Assembly: GCF_007830595.1 (NCBI RefSeq)
Contig: NZ_VLLD01000001.1
Direction: 5' to 3' (one strand)
DNA: 64,000 nucleotides
From: Treponema_B putidum
Lineage (GTDB): Bacteria > Spirochaetota > Spirochaetia > Treponematales > Treponemataceae
This document shows, one piece after another, positions 6,702-15,943 of this stretch; position 1 is the stretch's first letter, and each line of letters starts with the position of its first letter. Made by a program: the position numbers and the translations under genes. The notes beneath the pieces were generated by a model. That model saw only the letters and a program-made list of their open reading frames with translations. It made no database searches and was not told the DNA's origin.

Positions 6702-7163
6702 TTAGATGTTTGTTTCCTTTAAAAATTTTCCCATTGGAATAAAATTATCGGCAATATAAAATCCTGATTTTTTATAGAAATGTATATGTGCTTTATCATT
6801 CACACTTGATAGTTCTATAAGTGTGACACCATTTATTTTAACAATATCTTCCATGGCTTTTATTAGTGATGTGCCGTATCCTTTATTTTGATGGTTTGTG
6901 TCTATTACTATTTCATCTAAAAAATATGCTAATAAATCATCGAATTGTTTATAATATCCTAAAATAAAACCTATCAATAATTCTTCTTTATACATACCCA
7001 GACACATTGAATCGCTAATCGTAATAAGTTGAGAGATTCTTTTACAGGCCTTTTCTTTTGTCCAGCAGCCGTTTTCAATGTTATTATAGTAGTTAATATA
7101 AATTTGCGTTATACTGTTAATATCTTCAATCGTTAATTTTTTATATTCCAAATAAGACCTCAT
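6702..7163 (-). CDS. GNAT family N-acetyltransferase
   Basis: A 153-residue GNAT protein. Motif A is at about 93-108 (L-D-E-I-V-I-D-x-x-H-Q-N-K-G-Y-G-T-S-L-I), and the later H-F-Y-K-K-S-G-F motif is at about 131-138. The family acetylates amino groups of small molecules or proteins; the substrate is not evident. The first ATG in frame is at 7163. A TTG three codons upstream is possible, and neither has a clear ribosome site. AT-rich, transcribed divergently from rnz. Confidence 0.78.
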   Translation of the reverse strand: MRSYLEYKKLTIEDINSITQIYINYYNNIENGCWTKEKACKRISQLITISDSMCLGMYKEELLIGFILGYYKQFDDLLAYFLDEIVIDTNHQNKGYGTSLIKAMEDIVKINGVTLIELSSVNDKAHIHFYKKSGFYIADNFIPMGKFLKETNI

Positions 7164-7257
7164 TAAGTTCAAAATAATTATTTGGTATTCTACATAAGTC
7201 CGGCACTTTTTTCAATGCCTTGCTTTTTTGTAAAAAATAGCTTATAATCGGTTTCCA

Positions 7258-8184
7258 ATGAATCTTGAAGCTTTTATTTTAGGCTGCGGCGGAATGATGC
7301 CGCTTCCATATCGACATTTAACATCGGTTTTGCTTCGCCGTGAGGGCGATTTGTTTTTGTTTGATTGCGGGGAGGGGACTCAGGTTGCCCTGCGCCGCCT
7401 TAATTTGCGCTGGAAAAGGATTAATGCTATTTTTATAAGCCATACCCATGCCGACCATATAACCGGTCTTCCGGGTCTTCTAATGCTCTCATCTCAAGTT
7501 GATAGGGATGAACCTCTTTATATAATAGGGCCTCCCAAGGTTGCCGAATATGTGGAGACTAGCCGGAAAGTTTTAGATATGTATATCAATTATGAGATTA
7601 TCGTAAAAGAAATAAAGGAGCCGGGTGTCGTTTATTCTACCGGCGAATTTCAGGTACGCTCTTTTTGGCTGGATCATACAAAACCCTGTCTGGGATACAC
7701 ATTTGAAGAGTTTGAAAGGCCGGGGGAATTTAATCCAGAAGCTGCAAGAGCCTTAAATGTTCCATGCGGCCCTCTTTGGTCAAAGCTCCAAGGCGGAAAT
7801 GAAGTAACCTCAGCCGACGGAAAAACAGTCCGGCCAGAAGATGTTATGGGCCCTAAAAGAAAGGGCAGAAAATTCAGCTTTGTAACCGATACAAAATATT
7901 TATCCTCCATTGCTCAAGAGGTCAAACATTCCGACTTTTTTGTTTGCGAAGGGATGTTTGAAAAGGGAATGGAAAAAGATGCAGCCGAAAAAAAACACAT
8001 GACATGCACTCAGGCGGCTCAAATAGCTAAAGATGCTGAGGTAAAAAAGATGGCCCTAATTCATTACAGTCCGAGGTACACCGATAATGAGCTTAAAGTT
8101 CTTTTAGATCATGCCAGAGAAGTTTTCCCCGAAACAATCCTTTCAAAAGACAGAATGAATATTCAACTGGAATATGAAGATTAG
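7258..8184 (+). CDS. rnz: Ribonuclease Z (tRNA 3' endonuclease)
   Basis: A 308-residue RNase Z/ElaC of the metallo-beta-lactamase fold, which trims tRNA 3' trailers. The L-F-D-C-G-E-G-T-Q motif is at about 33-41, and the zinc-binding S-H-T-H-A-D-H-I-T-G motif at about 61-70. Later family motifs are S-F-V-T-D-T-K, K-K-H-M-T-C-T-Q-A-A and L-I-H-Y-S-P-R-Y near 275. Length is normal for the short bacterial form. It is monocistronic, with its ATG after an AT-rich spacer and no strong Shine-Dalgarno. Confidence 0.93.
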   Translation: MNLEAFILGCGGMMPLPYRHLTSVLLRREGDLFLFDCGEGTQVALRRLNLRWKRINAIFISHTHADHITGLPGLLMLSSQVDRDEPLYIIGPPKVAEYVETSRKVLDMYINYEIIVKEIKEPGVVYSTGEFQVRSFWLDHTKPCLGYTFEEFERPGEFNPEAARALNVPCGPLWSKLQGGNEVTSADGKTVRPEDVMGPKRKGRKFSFVTDTKYLSSIAQEVKHSDFFVCEGMFEKGMEKDAAEKKHMTCTQAAQIAKDAEVKKMALIHYSPRYTDNELKVLLDHAREVFPETILSKDRMNIQLEYED

Positions 8185-8276
8185 AAGTTTGTTAAAGTAT
8201 GCGAAGTTTATCAGTTTTCTTTAGATTTAATTTGCAATGCTTTTAAATAAGTCATTGACAGTTTAAAAATGGTCTC

Positions 8277-8305
8277 TTGACAACAGTATATTTTTCTTAT
8301 ATTCT
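8277..8305 (+). promoter_or_regulatory. Promoter of WYL regulator
   Basis: TTGACA at 8277-8282 and TATTCT at 8300-8305 are separated by 17 bases. The start codon lies 29 bases further on at 8334. Confidence 0.5.
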
Positions 8306-8333
8306 GAATGCGTAAAATTTGCATATTTAGAAA

Positions 8334-9263
8334 ATGAAACTTGAACGCATCCTCGAAATAATCATATATTTATTGAATCATGAAAAGGTTTCCGCAAAAT
8401 ATTTGGCAGAGTATTTTGATGTGTCGGTCAGGACTATTCAGCGTGATATGGTAAGCATAGCCGAAGCCGGTATACCCGTATATACCTTGGGTGGAAGGTA
8501 CGGCGGCTATGCCGTTTTGGAAAATTATAAAATAAAAAACATCAACATCAAAAACAGCGAACAGCAAATTATTATAAGTGCTTTGGAAAGTCTTGCAACT
8601 TCATATACAAATGACAAGCTCAATTCCTTAATCGAAAAATACAATGCCATTATCGAAAAAGAGGGCGGGCAAAAAGTTTTTTGGGATTTTAGTGTTACAA
8701 AAGAAAATAAAAAAGCGCAAGATTCCAATATGCTTTTGGAAAAAGCTATCGGCGGTAAGAACTATATGGTTTTCGATTACCGCAATTCCGAAGGAAAAAC
8801 TTCGCATGTTTGTGCGGAGCCCCTTGCAATTCATTATAAATGGTATGCATGGTATTTGTTTGCATATGTTAAAGAAACAAAAGAGTATCGAACCTTTAAG
8901 GTTGCTCGGATGCAAAACCTGGTCATCTCAAAAGAAAAATCTTTTATAAAACACGGCGATATACAACAAAGAATGAAAGAAGCCGAGCTGGCGTATTATA
9001 AAACCTGCATCGATATAGAAATTATTTTTTCCGAAAAAGAAATTCCGCTCATCGAAGAATACTTTCCCGACTCCGTTATCGAAAAACTGCCGTCTCAAAA
9101 ATGTAAAACCCATATTCATGTTCCTGCAAAAGAACGGCTGTGGAAGGCCTTACTCCTTAGCTTCGGAGATGCTGTAACCGTCGTTTCTCCAAAAGATTAT
9201 AAAGAAGAGCTTATAAAAACCGCTGGAACTTTTTTATCTAATTACGACAAAAATCTTCTTTGA
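8334..9263 (+). CDS. YafY-type HTH/WYL-domain transcriptional regulator
   Basis: A 309-residue regulator. An HTH_11 winged helix covers residues 1-65 (S-A-K-Y-L-A-E-Y-F-D-V-S-V-R-T-I-Q-R-D), with the G-G-R-Y-G-G-Y wing next to it. A WYL domain at about 140-215 carries an H-Y-K-W-Y-A-W-Y-L motif with the family's W-Y-L core, and a WCX-like extension reaches the C-terminus. WYL domains bind oligonucleotides or small ligands; the target here is unknown. Its last codons are repeated as a gene-tail remnant 1.1 kb downstream (10254-10343), just before an ABC-2 transporter, hinting that the regulator and transporter were once adjacent. Confidence 0.88.
   Translation: MKLERILEIIIYLLNHEKVSAKYLAEYFDVSVRTIQRDMVSIAEAGIPVYTLGGRYGGYAVLENYKIKNINIKNSEQQIIISALESLATSYTNDKLNSLIEKYNAIIEKEGGQKVFWDFSVTKENKKAQDSNMLLEKAIGGKNYMVFDYRNSEGKTSHVCAEPLAIHYKWYAWYLFAYVKETKEYRTFKVARMQNLVISKEKSFIKHGDIQQRMKEAELAYYKTCIDIEIIFSEKEIPLIEEYFPDSVIEKLPSQKCKTHIHVPAKERLWKALLLSFGDAVTVVSPKDYKEELIKTAGTFLSNYDKNLL
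9231..9249 (+). repeat. 19-bp direct repeat, copy 1
   Basis: The last codons of the WYL gene contain TTTTTATCTAATTACGACA, which recurs exactly at 10320-10338. The two copies bracket the coiled-coil gene. Confidence 0.8.
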
Positions 9264-9442
9264 ACTCTGTGTTTTGCTGAAAATAAATAAAAAAGTACTT
9301 TTTTTAGATTTTTAGATTTTTATATTGACATAATAGGAAAACTATGAGACAATTACAAAAACTGGAAATACTTAATTCTTTTATTTTATGGTAGACACTT
9401 ACCGTAAAAATCATTTTTTTCATTCTTCATAGGAGGAAAATT

Positions 9443-10195
9443 ATGAAAAAAAAGATAATACTAATATTTGTAATACTTTTATTTTTTATGTTGTTTTTTG
9501 TAAATTTGAATGCTGAAGAACAACTGCTCGTGTTATATCCTGATTCCAGCGATGTCAATTTATTTAATTTATATGAGATTTTGTATAAAGATCTTACTGA
9601 AAACTGGTTAGAACCGTATATGAAAGCGAAAACGGAAATTGAGAAAACAGAGACAGAAAAGAAACGGGCAGAGCGTGAGTTGGGTAAAGCAAAGTCGGAG
9701 AAACAACGAGCCGAACAAGAATTTAAAAAAGCAGAAGCAGAAAAAAAACGGGCAGAGCAGGAATTTGCAAAGGCTCTTATCGAAATTGAGGCTCAAAAAA
9801 ATATGAAATTGTCTTTAGGTAGTATTAATAATATTCTAAAAAACTACCATACATTAACTTCAAAATTGGATAAAACCGACTGGTCTTTATTTTTTAAGAA
9901 TAAAAACATTAAAGATATTTTACAGACACTGGAAAATGATTCGCTTCCGGCTGAGGTTACATCTATTTTTTTAGAATTGAAACTTGATGTAAAAAAAACT
10001 GCTTTACAATTAGCTGTATTACAATATTGTTTTTTTGTACTAAAATGTGAAAAAATATTTGGGGATAAAATAAAAGAAACAGATCAACCTTCAATAATGT
10101 CTGAAATAAGAAAAGCAATAAGTATACAGGATTTTAGATTGGTAGAAAAAAATTATTATAATATTGAACGAATTTTAGATGCTGCTAAAGAATAA
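9443..10195 (+). CDS. Secreted or membrane-anchored coiled-coil protein of unknown function
   Basis: A 250-residue protein not assigned to a family. An N-terminal signal peptide or anchor runs through residues 3-24 (Lys-rich start, hydrophobic core, N-A-E end). A highly charged coiled coil follows at about 58-115, built of repeated (E/K)-K-K-R-A-E-(R/Q)-E units with TolA-like character. The remaining 130 residues are predicted helical. AGGAGG stands seven bases before the ATG. It is monocistronic and lies between two copies of a 19-base direct repeat, so it may have been inserted there. No catalytic motif is visible. Confidence 0.7.
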   Translation: MKKKIILIFVILLFFMLFFVNLNAEEQLLVLYPDSSDVNLFNLYEILYKDLTENWLEPYMKAKTEIEKTETEKKRAERELGKAKSEKQRAEQEFKKAEAEKKRAEQEFAKALIEIEAQKNMKLSLGSINNILKNYHTLTSKLDKTDWSLFFKNKNIKDILQTLENDSLPAEVTSIFLELKLDVKKTALQLAVLQYCFFVLKCEKIFGDKIKETDQPSIMSEIRKAISIQDFRLVEKNYYNIERILDAAKE

Positions 10196-10253
10196 AATAT
10201 AGATTTTTTCTAAAACTCTAATTGATCTTTACCATATAACCTTTAGCTCTATA

Positions 10254-10343
10254 ATGAAAAACTTAAACCTTGTACCTGCCAAAGAGTATCTGGCGGAGCT
10301 TATACAAATTTCTCAAAAGTTTTTATCTAATTACGACATATAG
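10254..10343 (+). pseudogene. WYL regulator C-terminal remnant
   Basis: Twenty-nine codons ending in F-L-S-N-Y-D-I and a stop resemble the C-terminus of the regulator at 8334-9263 (E-E-L-I-K-T-A-G-T-F-L-S-N-Y-D versus A-E-L-I-Q-I-S-Q-K-F-L-S-N-Y-D). Everything upstream of this tail is gone. It contains the second copy of the 19-base repeat. Confidence 0.6.
10320..10338 (+). repeat. 19-bp direct repeat, copy 2
   Basis: Identical to 9231-9249. The distance between copies is 1,089 bases. Confidence 0.8.
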
Positions 10344-10402
10344 CTGTCGCCGTCCTGTGATAATGTATTTGGTATAGATTATTTTTGGACGGATACAGTG
10401 TG

Positions 10403-11191
10403 ATGAAAAAATATCTTTTAATATTAAAAGCCTATTTTAAAGGTTCTCTTATGAACTTGATGGAATATAAGTTCAATTTTATAAGCGGCGGAACCTTTGA
10501 ACTCGTATGGCTCTTTATGTATCTCATTTTTATAGATACGATTTTTATTCATACCGAAACGGTAAACGGCTGGGATAAGTACCGAATGCTGATGCTGACC
10601 TTTCAAGGCGGACTTATGGATGCCGTTTTTACTTTTTTGATAGTGCCTGGATTAAAAAGATTGCCCGAAATGATTAATACCGGCACCTTGGATTTTATAT
10701 TATTAAAACCATTGAATCAGCGTTTTACTATTTCATTTAATGAGTTCGATATTCCGCAAATAAAAAATATTATCATAAATATTACCGGTTTGATGTATTG
10801 TTTTATAAAACTGAATATACGGATGACTCCTTTAAAATTATTACTGTATATTTTACTTTCGTTGAACGGCTTTTTTTTGATTTATTCGATTATGTTTATA
10901 TTGATGAGTTTGGCTTTTTGGTTTATGCGGATGGATATTGTTATGGGCATAGGTTCCGAGCTGATTACCATCGGAAATAAACCTATGCAGATATATCCGC
11001 GGCTGCTTCAAAAAATTCTTATCTTTGTCATTCCGCTGTTTGTATGTTTTAATTTTCCTATTTTGTTTGCCGTTAAAGACTTATCCATTGGTTATATTCT
11101 ATATTCTTTTGCGGCAAGTTTTATATTTTTTTTATTATCGAATTTTATTTTTAAAAAAGGAGTAAGGCGTTATGTCGGATCGGGCAGTTAG
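10403..11191 (+). CDS. ABC-2 type exporter permease, subunit 1
   Basis: A 262-residue membrane protein with six predicted helices, of the ABC-2 permease group found in trios with a COG4586-type ATPase (COG3694/COG4587, DUF990). Its N-terminal region contains the amphipathic L-M-E-Y-K-F-N-F-I-S-G-G segment that recurs in the partner permease as N-R-L-E-Y-R-V-N-F-I-S-G. The ATG at 10403 is chosen; a TTG at 10385 is in frame. It overlaps the ATPase start by 20 bases, so the three genes form an operon. The exported substrate is not known. Confidence 0.82.
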   Translation: MKKYLLILKAYFKGSLMNLMEYKFNFISGGTFELVWLFMYLIFIDTIFIHTETVNGWDKYRMLMLTFQGGLMDAVFTFLIVPGLKRLPEMINTGTLDFILLKPLNQRFTISFNEFDIPQIKNIIINITGLMYCFIKLNIRMTPLKLLLYILLSLNGFFLIYSIMFILMSLAFWFMRMDIVMGIGSELITIGNKPMQIYPRLLQKILIFVIPLFVCFNFPILFAVKDLSIGYILYSFAASFIFFLLSNFIFKKGVRRYVGSGS

Positions 11192-12203
11192 TAACGAAAA
11201 AATTATTGTTGCAGAAAATATCTGCAAAAGTTATGCATATTATCAAAAAGATGCGGGACTTAAAGGCAGTATTAAAAATTTGTTTAAACGTAAAAAACTA
11301 TATAAACCTGCGGTTAAAAATCTTTTCTTTGAAATTGCTCAAGGTTCGATAACGGGCTTAATCGGTTTAAACGGTGCAGGCAAAACGACAACACTTAAAA
11401 TGTTATCCGGTTTGATATTGCCGACAGAAGGAAGCCTTACCGTCTTACAGCACAATCCTTTTGAAAAGAAAAAAGAATATCTTAGGCAAATTTCGATGGT
11501 GATGGGAAACAAGAGTCAGCTCTGGTGGGATTTGCCTGCCGTTGATTCTTTTGAGCTTAATAAAACCATTTACGAGGTTGAAGATGCCGATTACAAAAAG
11601 ACGCTGCACACAATGATTGAAATACTCGGCGTACAAAAACAGGTGAATGTTCAGGTGAGAAGACTGTCTTTAGGAGAGAGAATGAAAATGGAATTGATAG
11701 CGGCTTTAATTCACAAACCGAAACTTATTTTTCTTGATGAACCGACAATAGGCCTTGATATAATTACGCAATATAACATAAGGGATTTTCTAAAACATTA
11801 TTGCAATAAATATCATGCAAGCCTCATACTGACAAGTCATAATTTTAACGATATTGTTTCCCTTTGTACGGAATTGATTTTAATAAATAAGGGAGAAAAA
11901 ATATATTCCGATTCTTTTATTAACTTTAAAAATGAATTTTTAAATAAAAAATATTTTATATTAAAATTAAAATTCTTGCAAGCGGATAAAATTATAAAAA
12001 CCTTGCAAGAAAAAGGTAATTTTTTTGCAGAAAAAACTGCAGAAGATACGGTTAAAATTTCTGCTGACTCAACTGCGAGTTTGGATATATTAAAAAATAT
12101 TTCCAATGATTTTATTGAAGAGTTAAGTGATATTACCATTGAAAATATTTCGATGGAAGATGTTATCAGAAGATTGTATACATCGAGTGAGGACATACTA
12201 TGA
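11172..12203 (+). CDS. ABC-2 type exporter ATP-binding protein
   Basis: A 343-residue ATPase of the COG4586 type. Walker A G-L-N-G-A-G-K-T-T is at about 58-66, the Q-loop follows near 105 (M-G-N-K-S-Q-L-W-W-D), the signature L-S-L-G-E-R-M-K is near 161, and Walker B L-I-F-L-D-E-P-T is near 183. The H-loop T-S-H-N-F is near 220. A C-terminal extension of about 90 residues is typical of this subgroup. AAGGAG precedes the ATG. It shares a 4-base ATGA overlap with the next permease gene. Confidence 0.9.
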   Translation: MSDRAVSNEKIIVAENICKSYAYYQKDAGLKGSIKNLFKRKKLYKPAVKNLFFEIAQGSITGLIGLNGAGKTTTLKMLSGLILPTEGSLTVLQHNPFEKKKEYLRQISMVMGNKSQLWWDLPAVDSFELNKTIYEVEDADYKKTLHTMIEILGVQKQVNVQVRRLSLGERMKMELIAALIHKPKLIFLDEPTIGLDIITQYNIRDFLKHYCNKYHASLILTSHNFNDIVSLCTELILINKGEKIYSDSFINFKNEFLNKKYFILKLKFLQADKIIKTLQEKGNFFAEKTAEDTVKISADSTASLDILKNISNDFIEELSDITIENISMEDVIRRLYTSSEDIL

Positions 12204-12991
12204 GCTCCTATTACAAAGTTTTTAAAATAAGTTTGGCAAATCGATTGGAATATAGAGTTAATTTTATTTCCGGATTTTTATTTTCACTGTTTCCTTTTAC
12301 AGTTAATGTATTGTTATGGATTGCCGTCAGTTATCAAAGTAAAGATATACCTTTTAAAGCAAACGGTATATTATCGTATTACTTTTTGACTTTGATAACC
12401 TACAATATTACTTCAACGGTTTCCGTATTTAAAATTTCCGATGATATAAGGCTCGGCACACTCAATCAGTATCTTATAAAACCGTATAATTATGCACTGT
12501 ATCAACTTGCTTCCGATTTACCTCATCGTTTTATTTTCATTGTTATGAATGCAATTCCGATTACGGTTTTATATTTTTTGCTGCAAAGATATTTTGTGTT
12601 TACACTATCATTATGGAAGGCTTTATTTTTTGTCTTCTTTTTGATCGCAGGTTATCTCATCAATTTTTTAATCGATTTTTTGATAGCACTCTATAGTTTT
12701 TATTTTTCGCGTGTTTCTTCACTCTATACATCGATACGGGTACTTAAAAATATTTCTGCCGGTATTATTTTTCCGCTTGTCCTTTTACCCGAATCGGTGT
12801 TTAGTCTTTTAAAGAACTTACCCTTTGCCTTTATTTCCCATATTCCGGTAAGCCTTTTACTCGATGATGTTCCGCTATGCACCGCTTTTATTTCCTTATG
12901 TAAAAGTTTAGGCTGGATAACGCTGCTTGCTATTTTCTGTACAATAGTATGGAAAAGAGGAATGAAAATCTATTCCGCCTATGGAGGATAG
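12200..12991 (+). CDS. ABC-2 type exporter permease, subunit 2
   Basis: A 263-residue six-helix permease, paralogous to the first gene of the operon. It begins at the ATG overlapping the ATPase stop (ATGA), indicating translational coupling. The trio should form a 1:1:2 exporter in the inner membrane. The gene ends just before the convergent AraC-type gene. An ATG at 12992 that follows the stop opens only a very short ORF and is not called. Confidence 0.85.
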   Translation: MSSYYKVFKISLANRLEYRVNFISGFLFSLFPFTVNVLLWIAVSYQSKDIPFKANGILSYYFLTLITYNITSTVSVFKISDDIRLGTLNQYLIKPYNYALYQLASDLPHRFIFIVMNAIPITVLYFLLQRYFVFTLSLWKALFFVFFLIAGYLINFLIDFLIALYSFYFSRVSSLYTSIRVLKNISAGIIFPLVLLPESVFSLLKNLPFAFISHIPVSLLLDDVPLCTAFISLCKSLGWITLLAIFCTIVWKRGMKIYSAYGG

Positions 12992-13008
12992 TATGTATAA
13001 AAATCAAA

Positions 13009-13956
13009 TTACAAATCCCTCCGCATCCGGCTTGGAGTAATGCCGTAGGTTTCCTTAAAGGCTTTTTGAAAATAGCCGTCTCCGTAATAGCCGACCGCTT
13101 GTGCTATTTCTATAATGGATAAGCTATCATCATAAAGGAGTTCGAGGGCCTTTGTCATTCTTATTTTTTGAGTGTATCCGTTTATCGTCGCGTTAAAACA
13201 ATCTTTAAAACCGGTTACCAGTTTTTGCTGATTGATGGCAAACTTTTTGGCAAGTTCGGCAATCGTAACATGATCTGCAAAGTGTTCTTCTATAAAAGTT
13301 TTTACTTCTTTAAGGACGGCCTTGTCTTTTTGAGAAAGGTGCACATTTATTGCCGGTTTTGCTTTATAAATATAATCATATAGAAGAGAAAAAACTTCCA
13401 AACATTTACCTTGAATATAGAGCTTTAAAGCTCCTCCTTCCAATGTACATTCTTTAAGACTGTTGCAAATTGCGGTTATTTTCGGAATGACAATCGGTTC
13501 GGGATTAAGTACGCATGCTGCTCTTTCAAAAAAATCCTCTTCCAATGTGATAGGCAAAGAAGAAAAAAACTTTTCCCGAAAGCCGAAACCTATATTGATA
13601 AACCGTACATGAGGTTCAATCCTCTTATATCCGTAAAAACTAAAAGTATTGACATAGGCATTAAGCCCGTATTCAAATTCGCAAGACTTTTCTTTTTTTT
13701 CATAATAGGAGGCGAGCCCGGTGTAATATTGCCCAAGTTCGATAATTCTTTCATTTACATTATCCGCCTTGATAACAAGAGGCCGGTACAGTGTACAATC
13801 GGAAATAGTCGCCACAGCCGTTTCGGTATCTCCCAAGATGGAAAAACCGCCTGAGCCTTTTTCTTCATCCAATATATAATCCCTTCTTCCATCTTTTAAA
13901 TGCTTGATAAAGCCGAAATGTTCAAAGTCCTCCCAATAATCTTCAACCGTACGCAT
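13009..13956 (-). CDS. AraC family transcriptional regulator
   Basis: A 315-residue AraC/XylS regulator. The C-terminal double HTH covers about 213-315: V-T-I-A-E-L-A-K-K-F-A-I-N-Q-Q-K-L-V-x-G-F-K in the first helix pair and S-I-I-E-I-A-Q-A-V-G-Y-Y-G-D-G-Y-F-Q-K-A-F-K with G-I-T-P-S-R-M-R-R in the second. The N-terminal 200 residues are a ligand domain not recognised by motif. It is divergent from two ABC half-transporters and an ECF transporter, an arrangement like YbtA and YbtPQ in siderophore loci, so it probably activates that operon in response to its cargo. Confidence 0.88.
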   Translation of the reverse strand: MRTVEDYWEDFEHFGFIKHLKDGRRDYILDEEKGSGGFSILGDTETAVATISDCTLYRPLVIKADNVNERIIELGQYYTGLASYYEKKEKSCEFEYGLNAYVNTFSFYGYKRIEPHVRFINIGFGFREKFFSSLPITLEEDFFERAACVLNPEPIVIPKITAICNSLKECTLEGGALKLYIQGKCLEVFSLLYDYIYKAKPAINVHLSQKDKAVLKEVKTFIEEHFADHVTIAELAKKFAINQQKLVTGFKDCFNATINGYTQKIRMTKALELLYDDSLSIIEIAQAVGYYGDGYFQKAFKETYGITPSRMRRDL

Positions 13957-14070
13957 GTTTACCTCTTCTCTTTTTAAAGTTTTTCTGTTCTATTTGAAGA
14001 TTATAATAGTATATTTGACTTAAAAAGTCAAGTATTTTTATATTTTCTTTCTTATTTGAAGAAATTCTTG

Positions 14071-14130
14071 TTGACAAAAATTCTTATAACGGCTAGAATA
14101 AGGTAGTAAAATAAGTTAGCGATGACTAAC
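14071..14130 (+). promoter_or_regulatory. Promoter and dyad operator of the ABC/ECF operon
   Basis: TTGACA (14071-14076), a 17-base spacer and TAGAAT (14094-14099) precede a dyad GTTAG-N6-CTAAC at 14115-14130 in the early transcript. The dyad could be an operator or a short 5' hairpin. The 13957-14070 stretch also contains a TTGACTTAAAAAGTCAA palindrome at about 14016-14032, a candidate AraC-regulator site. Confidence 0.55.
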
Positions 14131-14155
14131 CGAGTTTTTTGAAATGGAGCATTTT

Positions 14156-15943
14156 GTGAATAAAAAATCAAAAGGAATATTCGACAGTGTTTTTTATTAT
14201 TCAAATAAAGGAAAACCGTTTCTTATTGCAAGCATTTTTTTATCTACGGTAGGAATGTTATGCAATGCCGTTCCCTATATATCGGTATATTTTATAGGCA
14301 AAATATTTTTAACCGGCGGAGAAAGGGACGGCGTTTTCTTTTGGATAATGGTTGCAGGTGCTGCCGTTTTATGTAATTTAATTTTTTCATTTTTAGGCAG
14401 TTTGGGCTGCCATAGAGTGGCATTTAAAATTTTATATGGGTATCGAATTAAGCTGATGGAACATTTAGGAAAATTACCGCTCGGCTTTTTTTCCAAAAAC
14501 ACAAGCGGCTCCATTCAAAAAATAATGGATGAAAATATCGAAAAATTAGAAGGGGTTATCGCTCACATGCTGCCTGATTTGACGGGTTCCTTTGTTGTGC
14601 TGGTGTTACTCTTATTAGGAATTGCCTATCTTAATTGGCTTATGGCAATTACGGTGCTCATTTCGGTGGTGCTTGCCTTTTTCTTTCAGGCTTTGATTTT
14701 TGGCGGAGAAAAAGCAAAAGAAAGATATGCAAACTATATGAAACTTTCGGCAGATATTACCGGTCATTTTTCAGAGTATGTAAAAGGAATGGCGGAAGTA
14801 AAACTGTTTGGACGGGCAGGCGGCATATCAAAAAATTTGGAGCACAGCCTTGACGGATGTCTTGACTGGGAAATAACCAATTATAAAAGATCCGCTTTTT
14901 TTATGAGCATGTATAAAAGTATTATCCTATCTCTTCTTAGCTTTGTCGTTCCGGTCGGCGGTTTTTTGATTTTTAAAAATCCTGCAGGAGATACGGTTTT
15001 ATCGGTTATTATGGCATTGATTATCGTACCTGCACTGTACGACCCGCTTTTAACCTGTATAGATTATGCAAATCAAATCAACTTTGCAAAAGCAGGCCTT
15101 GTGCAGATAGACGGTATTTTAAATGAGCCCGTTTTTAAAGCAAAAAATAATGAGGAAAAAGAAAAGGGTGCGGCGGTGCATTTTGATTCGGTTTCATTTT
15201 CGTATCAAAGTGAGGCAGACCCCTTACGGAAGCAAGCTCTTGATACCGTTTCATTTACTTGTAATGAAAATGAGATGACTGCTTTGGTCGGAGAATCGGG
15301 AAGCGGAAAATCCACCATAGGGCAGTTGCTTTTACGGTTTTGGGATGTGCATGAAGGATGTATAAAGATCGGCGGAAAGGATATAAAAAGCTTTGATACG
15401 GAAGACTTAATGGAAAAAATCGCCTTTGTTTTCCAAGACACTCATATCTTTTCGGATACGGTACGAAACAATATTTCGATGAATAAAAACTGCTCCGATG
15501 AAACAATAATCGAAGCGGCGAAAAAGGCGAGATGCCACGATTTTATTATGAACCTTCCCGATAAATATGACACCCTAATTGGTTCGGGGAATATAAAGCT
15601 GTCAGGCGGAGAAGCTCAACGGATTTCGATAGCACGGGCTTTTTTAAAAGATTCTAAAATAGTTATTTTGGACGAAACCTTGGCCTATACCGATGCGGAA
15701 AATGAAAACTTGATACAGGAAGCAATTAGAAATCTTATTAAAGATAAAACGGTCATTGTCATTGCGCACCGGCTGAAAAGCATTATGGATGCGGATAAGA
15801 TTATCGTTTTAAGAGAAGGAAAAATTATAGAAGAAGGCACGCACAAAAGCCTTATGGAAAAAGACGGAGCATATAAAACGCTGTGGAATTTACAGTTTGA
15901 AGCGGAAACATGGGAAATAGCAAGCAAGGGAGGTGAACTGTAA
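14156..15943 (+). CDS. ABC half-transporter (exporter fold, YbtP/IrtA-like), first of pair
   Basis: About 595 residues: a six-helix exporter-fold membrane domain (1-310) then an ATPase domain. Walker A V-G-E-S-G-S-G-K-S-T lies near 375, signature L-S-G-G-E-A-Q-R-I near 480, and Walker B I-V-I-L-D-E-T-L near 500. The GTG at 14156, six bases after TGGAG, is preferred to the ATG at 14144, which lacks a ribosome site. It overlaps the next gene by one base and forms a heterodimer with it. Exporter-fold pairs with AraC regulators import ferric siderophores in YbtPQ and IrtAB; export of a small molecule is the alternative. Confidence 0.87.
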   Translation: MNKKSKGIFDSVFYYSNKGKPFLIASIFLSTVGMLCNAVPYISVYFIGKIFLTGGERDGVFFWIMVAGAAVLCNLIFSFLGSLGCHRVAFKILYGYRIKLMEHLGKLPLGFFSKNTSGSIQKIMDENIEKLEGVIAHMLPDLTGSFVVLVLLLLGIAYLNWLMAITVLISVVLAFFFQALIFGGEKAKERYANYMKLSADITGHFSEYVKGMAEVKLFGRAGGISKNLEHSLDGCLDWEITNYKRSAFFMSMYKSIILSLLSFVVPVGGFLIFKNPAGDTVLSVIMALIIVPALYDPLLTCIDYANQINFAKAGLVQIDGILNEPVFKAKNNEEKEKGAAVHFDSVSFSYQSEADPLRKQALDTVSFTCNENEMTALVGESGSGKSTIGQLLLRFWDVHEGCIKIGGKDIKSFDTEDLMEKIAFVFQDTHIFSDTVRNNISMNKNCSDETIIEAAKKARCHDFIMNLPDKYDTLIGSGNIKLSGGEAQRISIARAFLKDSKIVILDETLAYTDAENENLIQEAIRNLIKDKTVIVIAHRLKSIMDADKIIVLREGKIIEEGTHKSLMEKDGAYKTLWNLQFEAETWEIASKGGEL

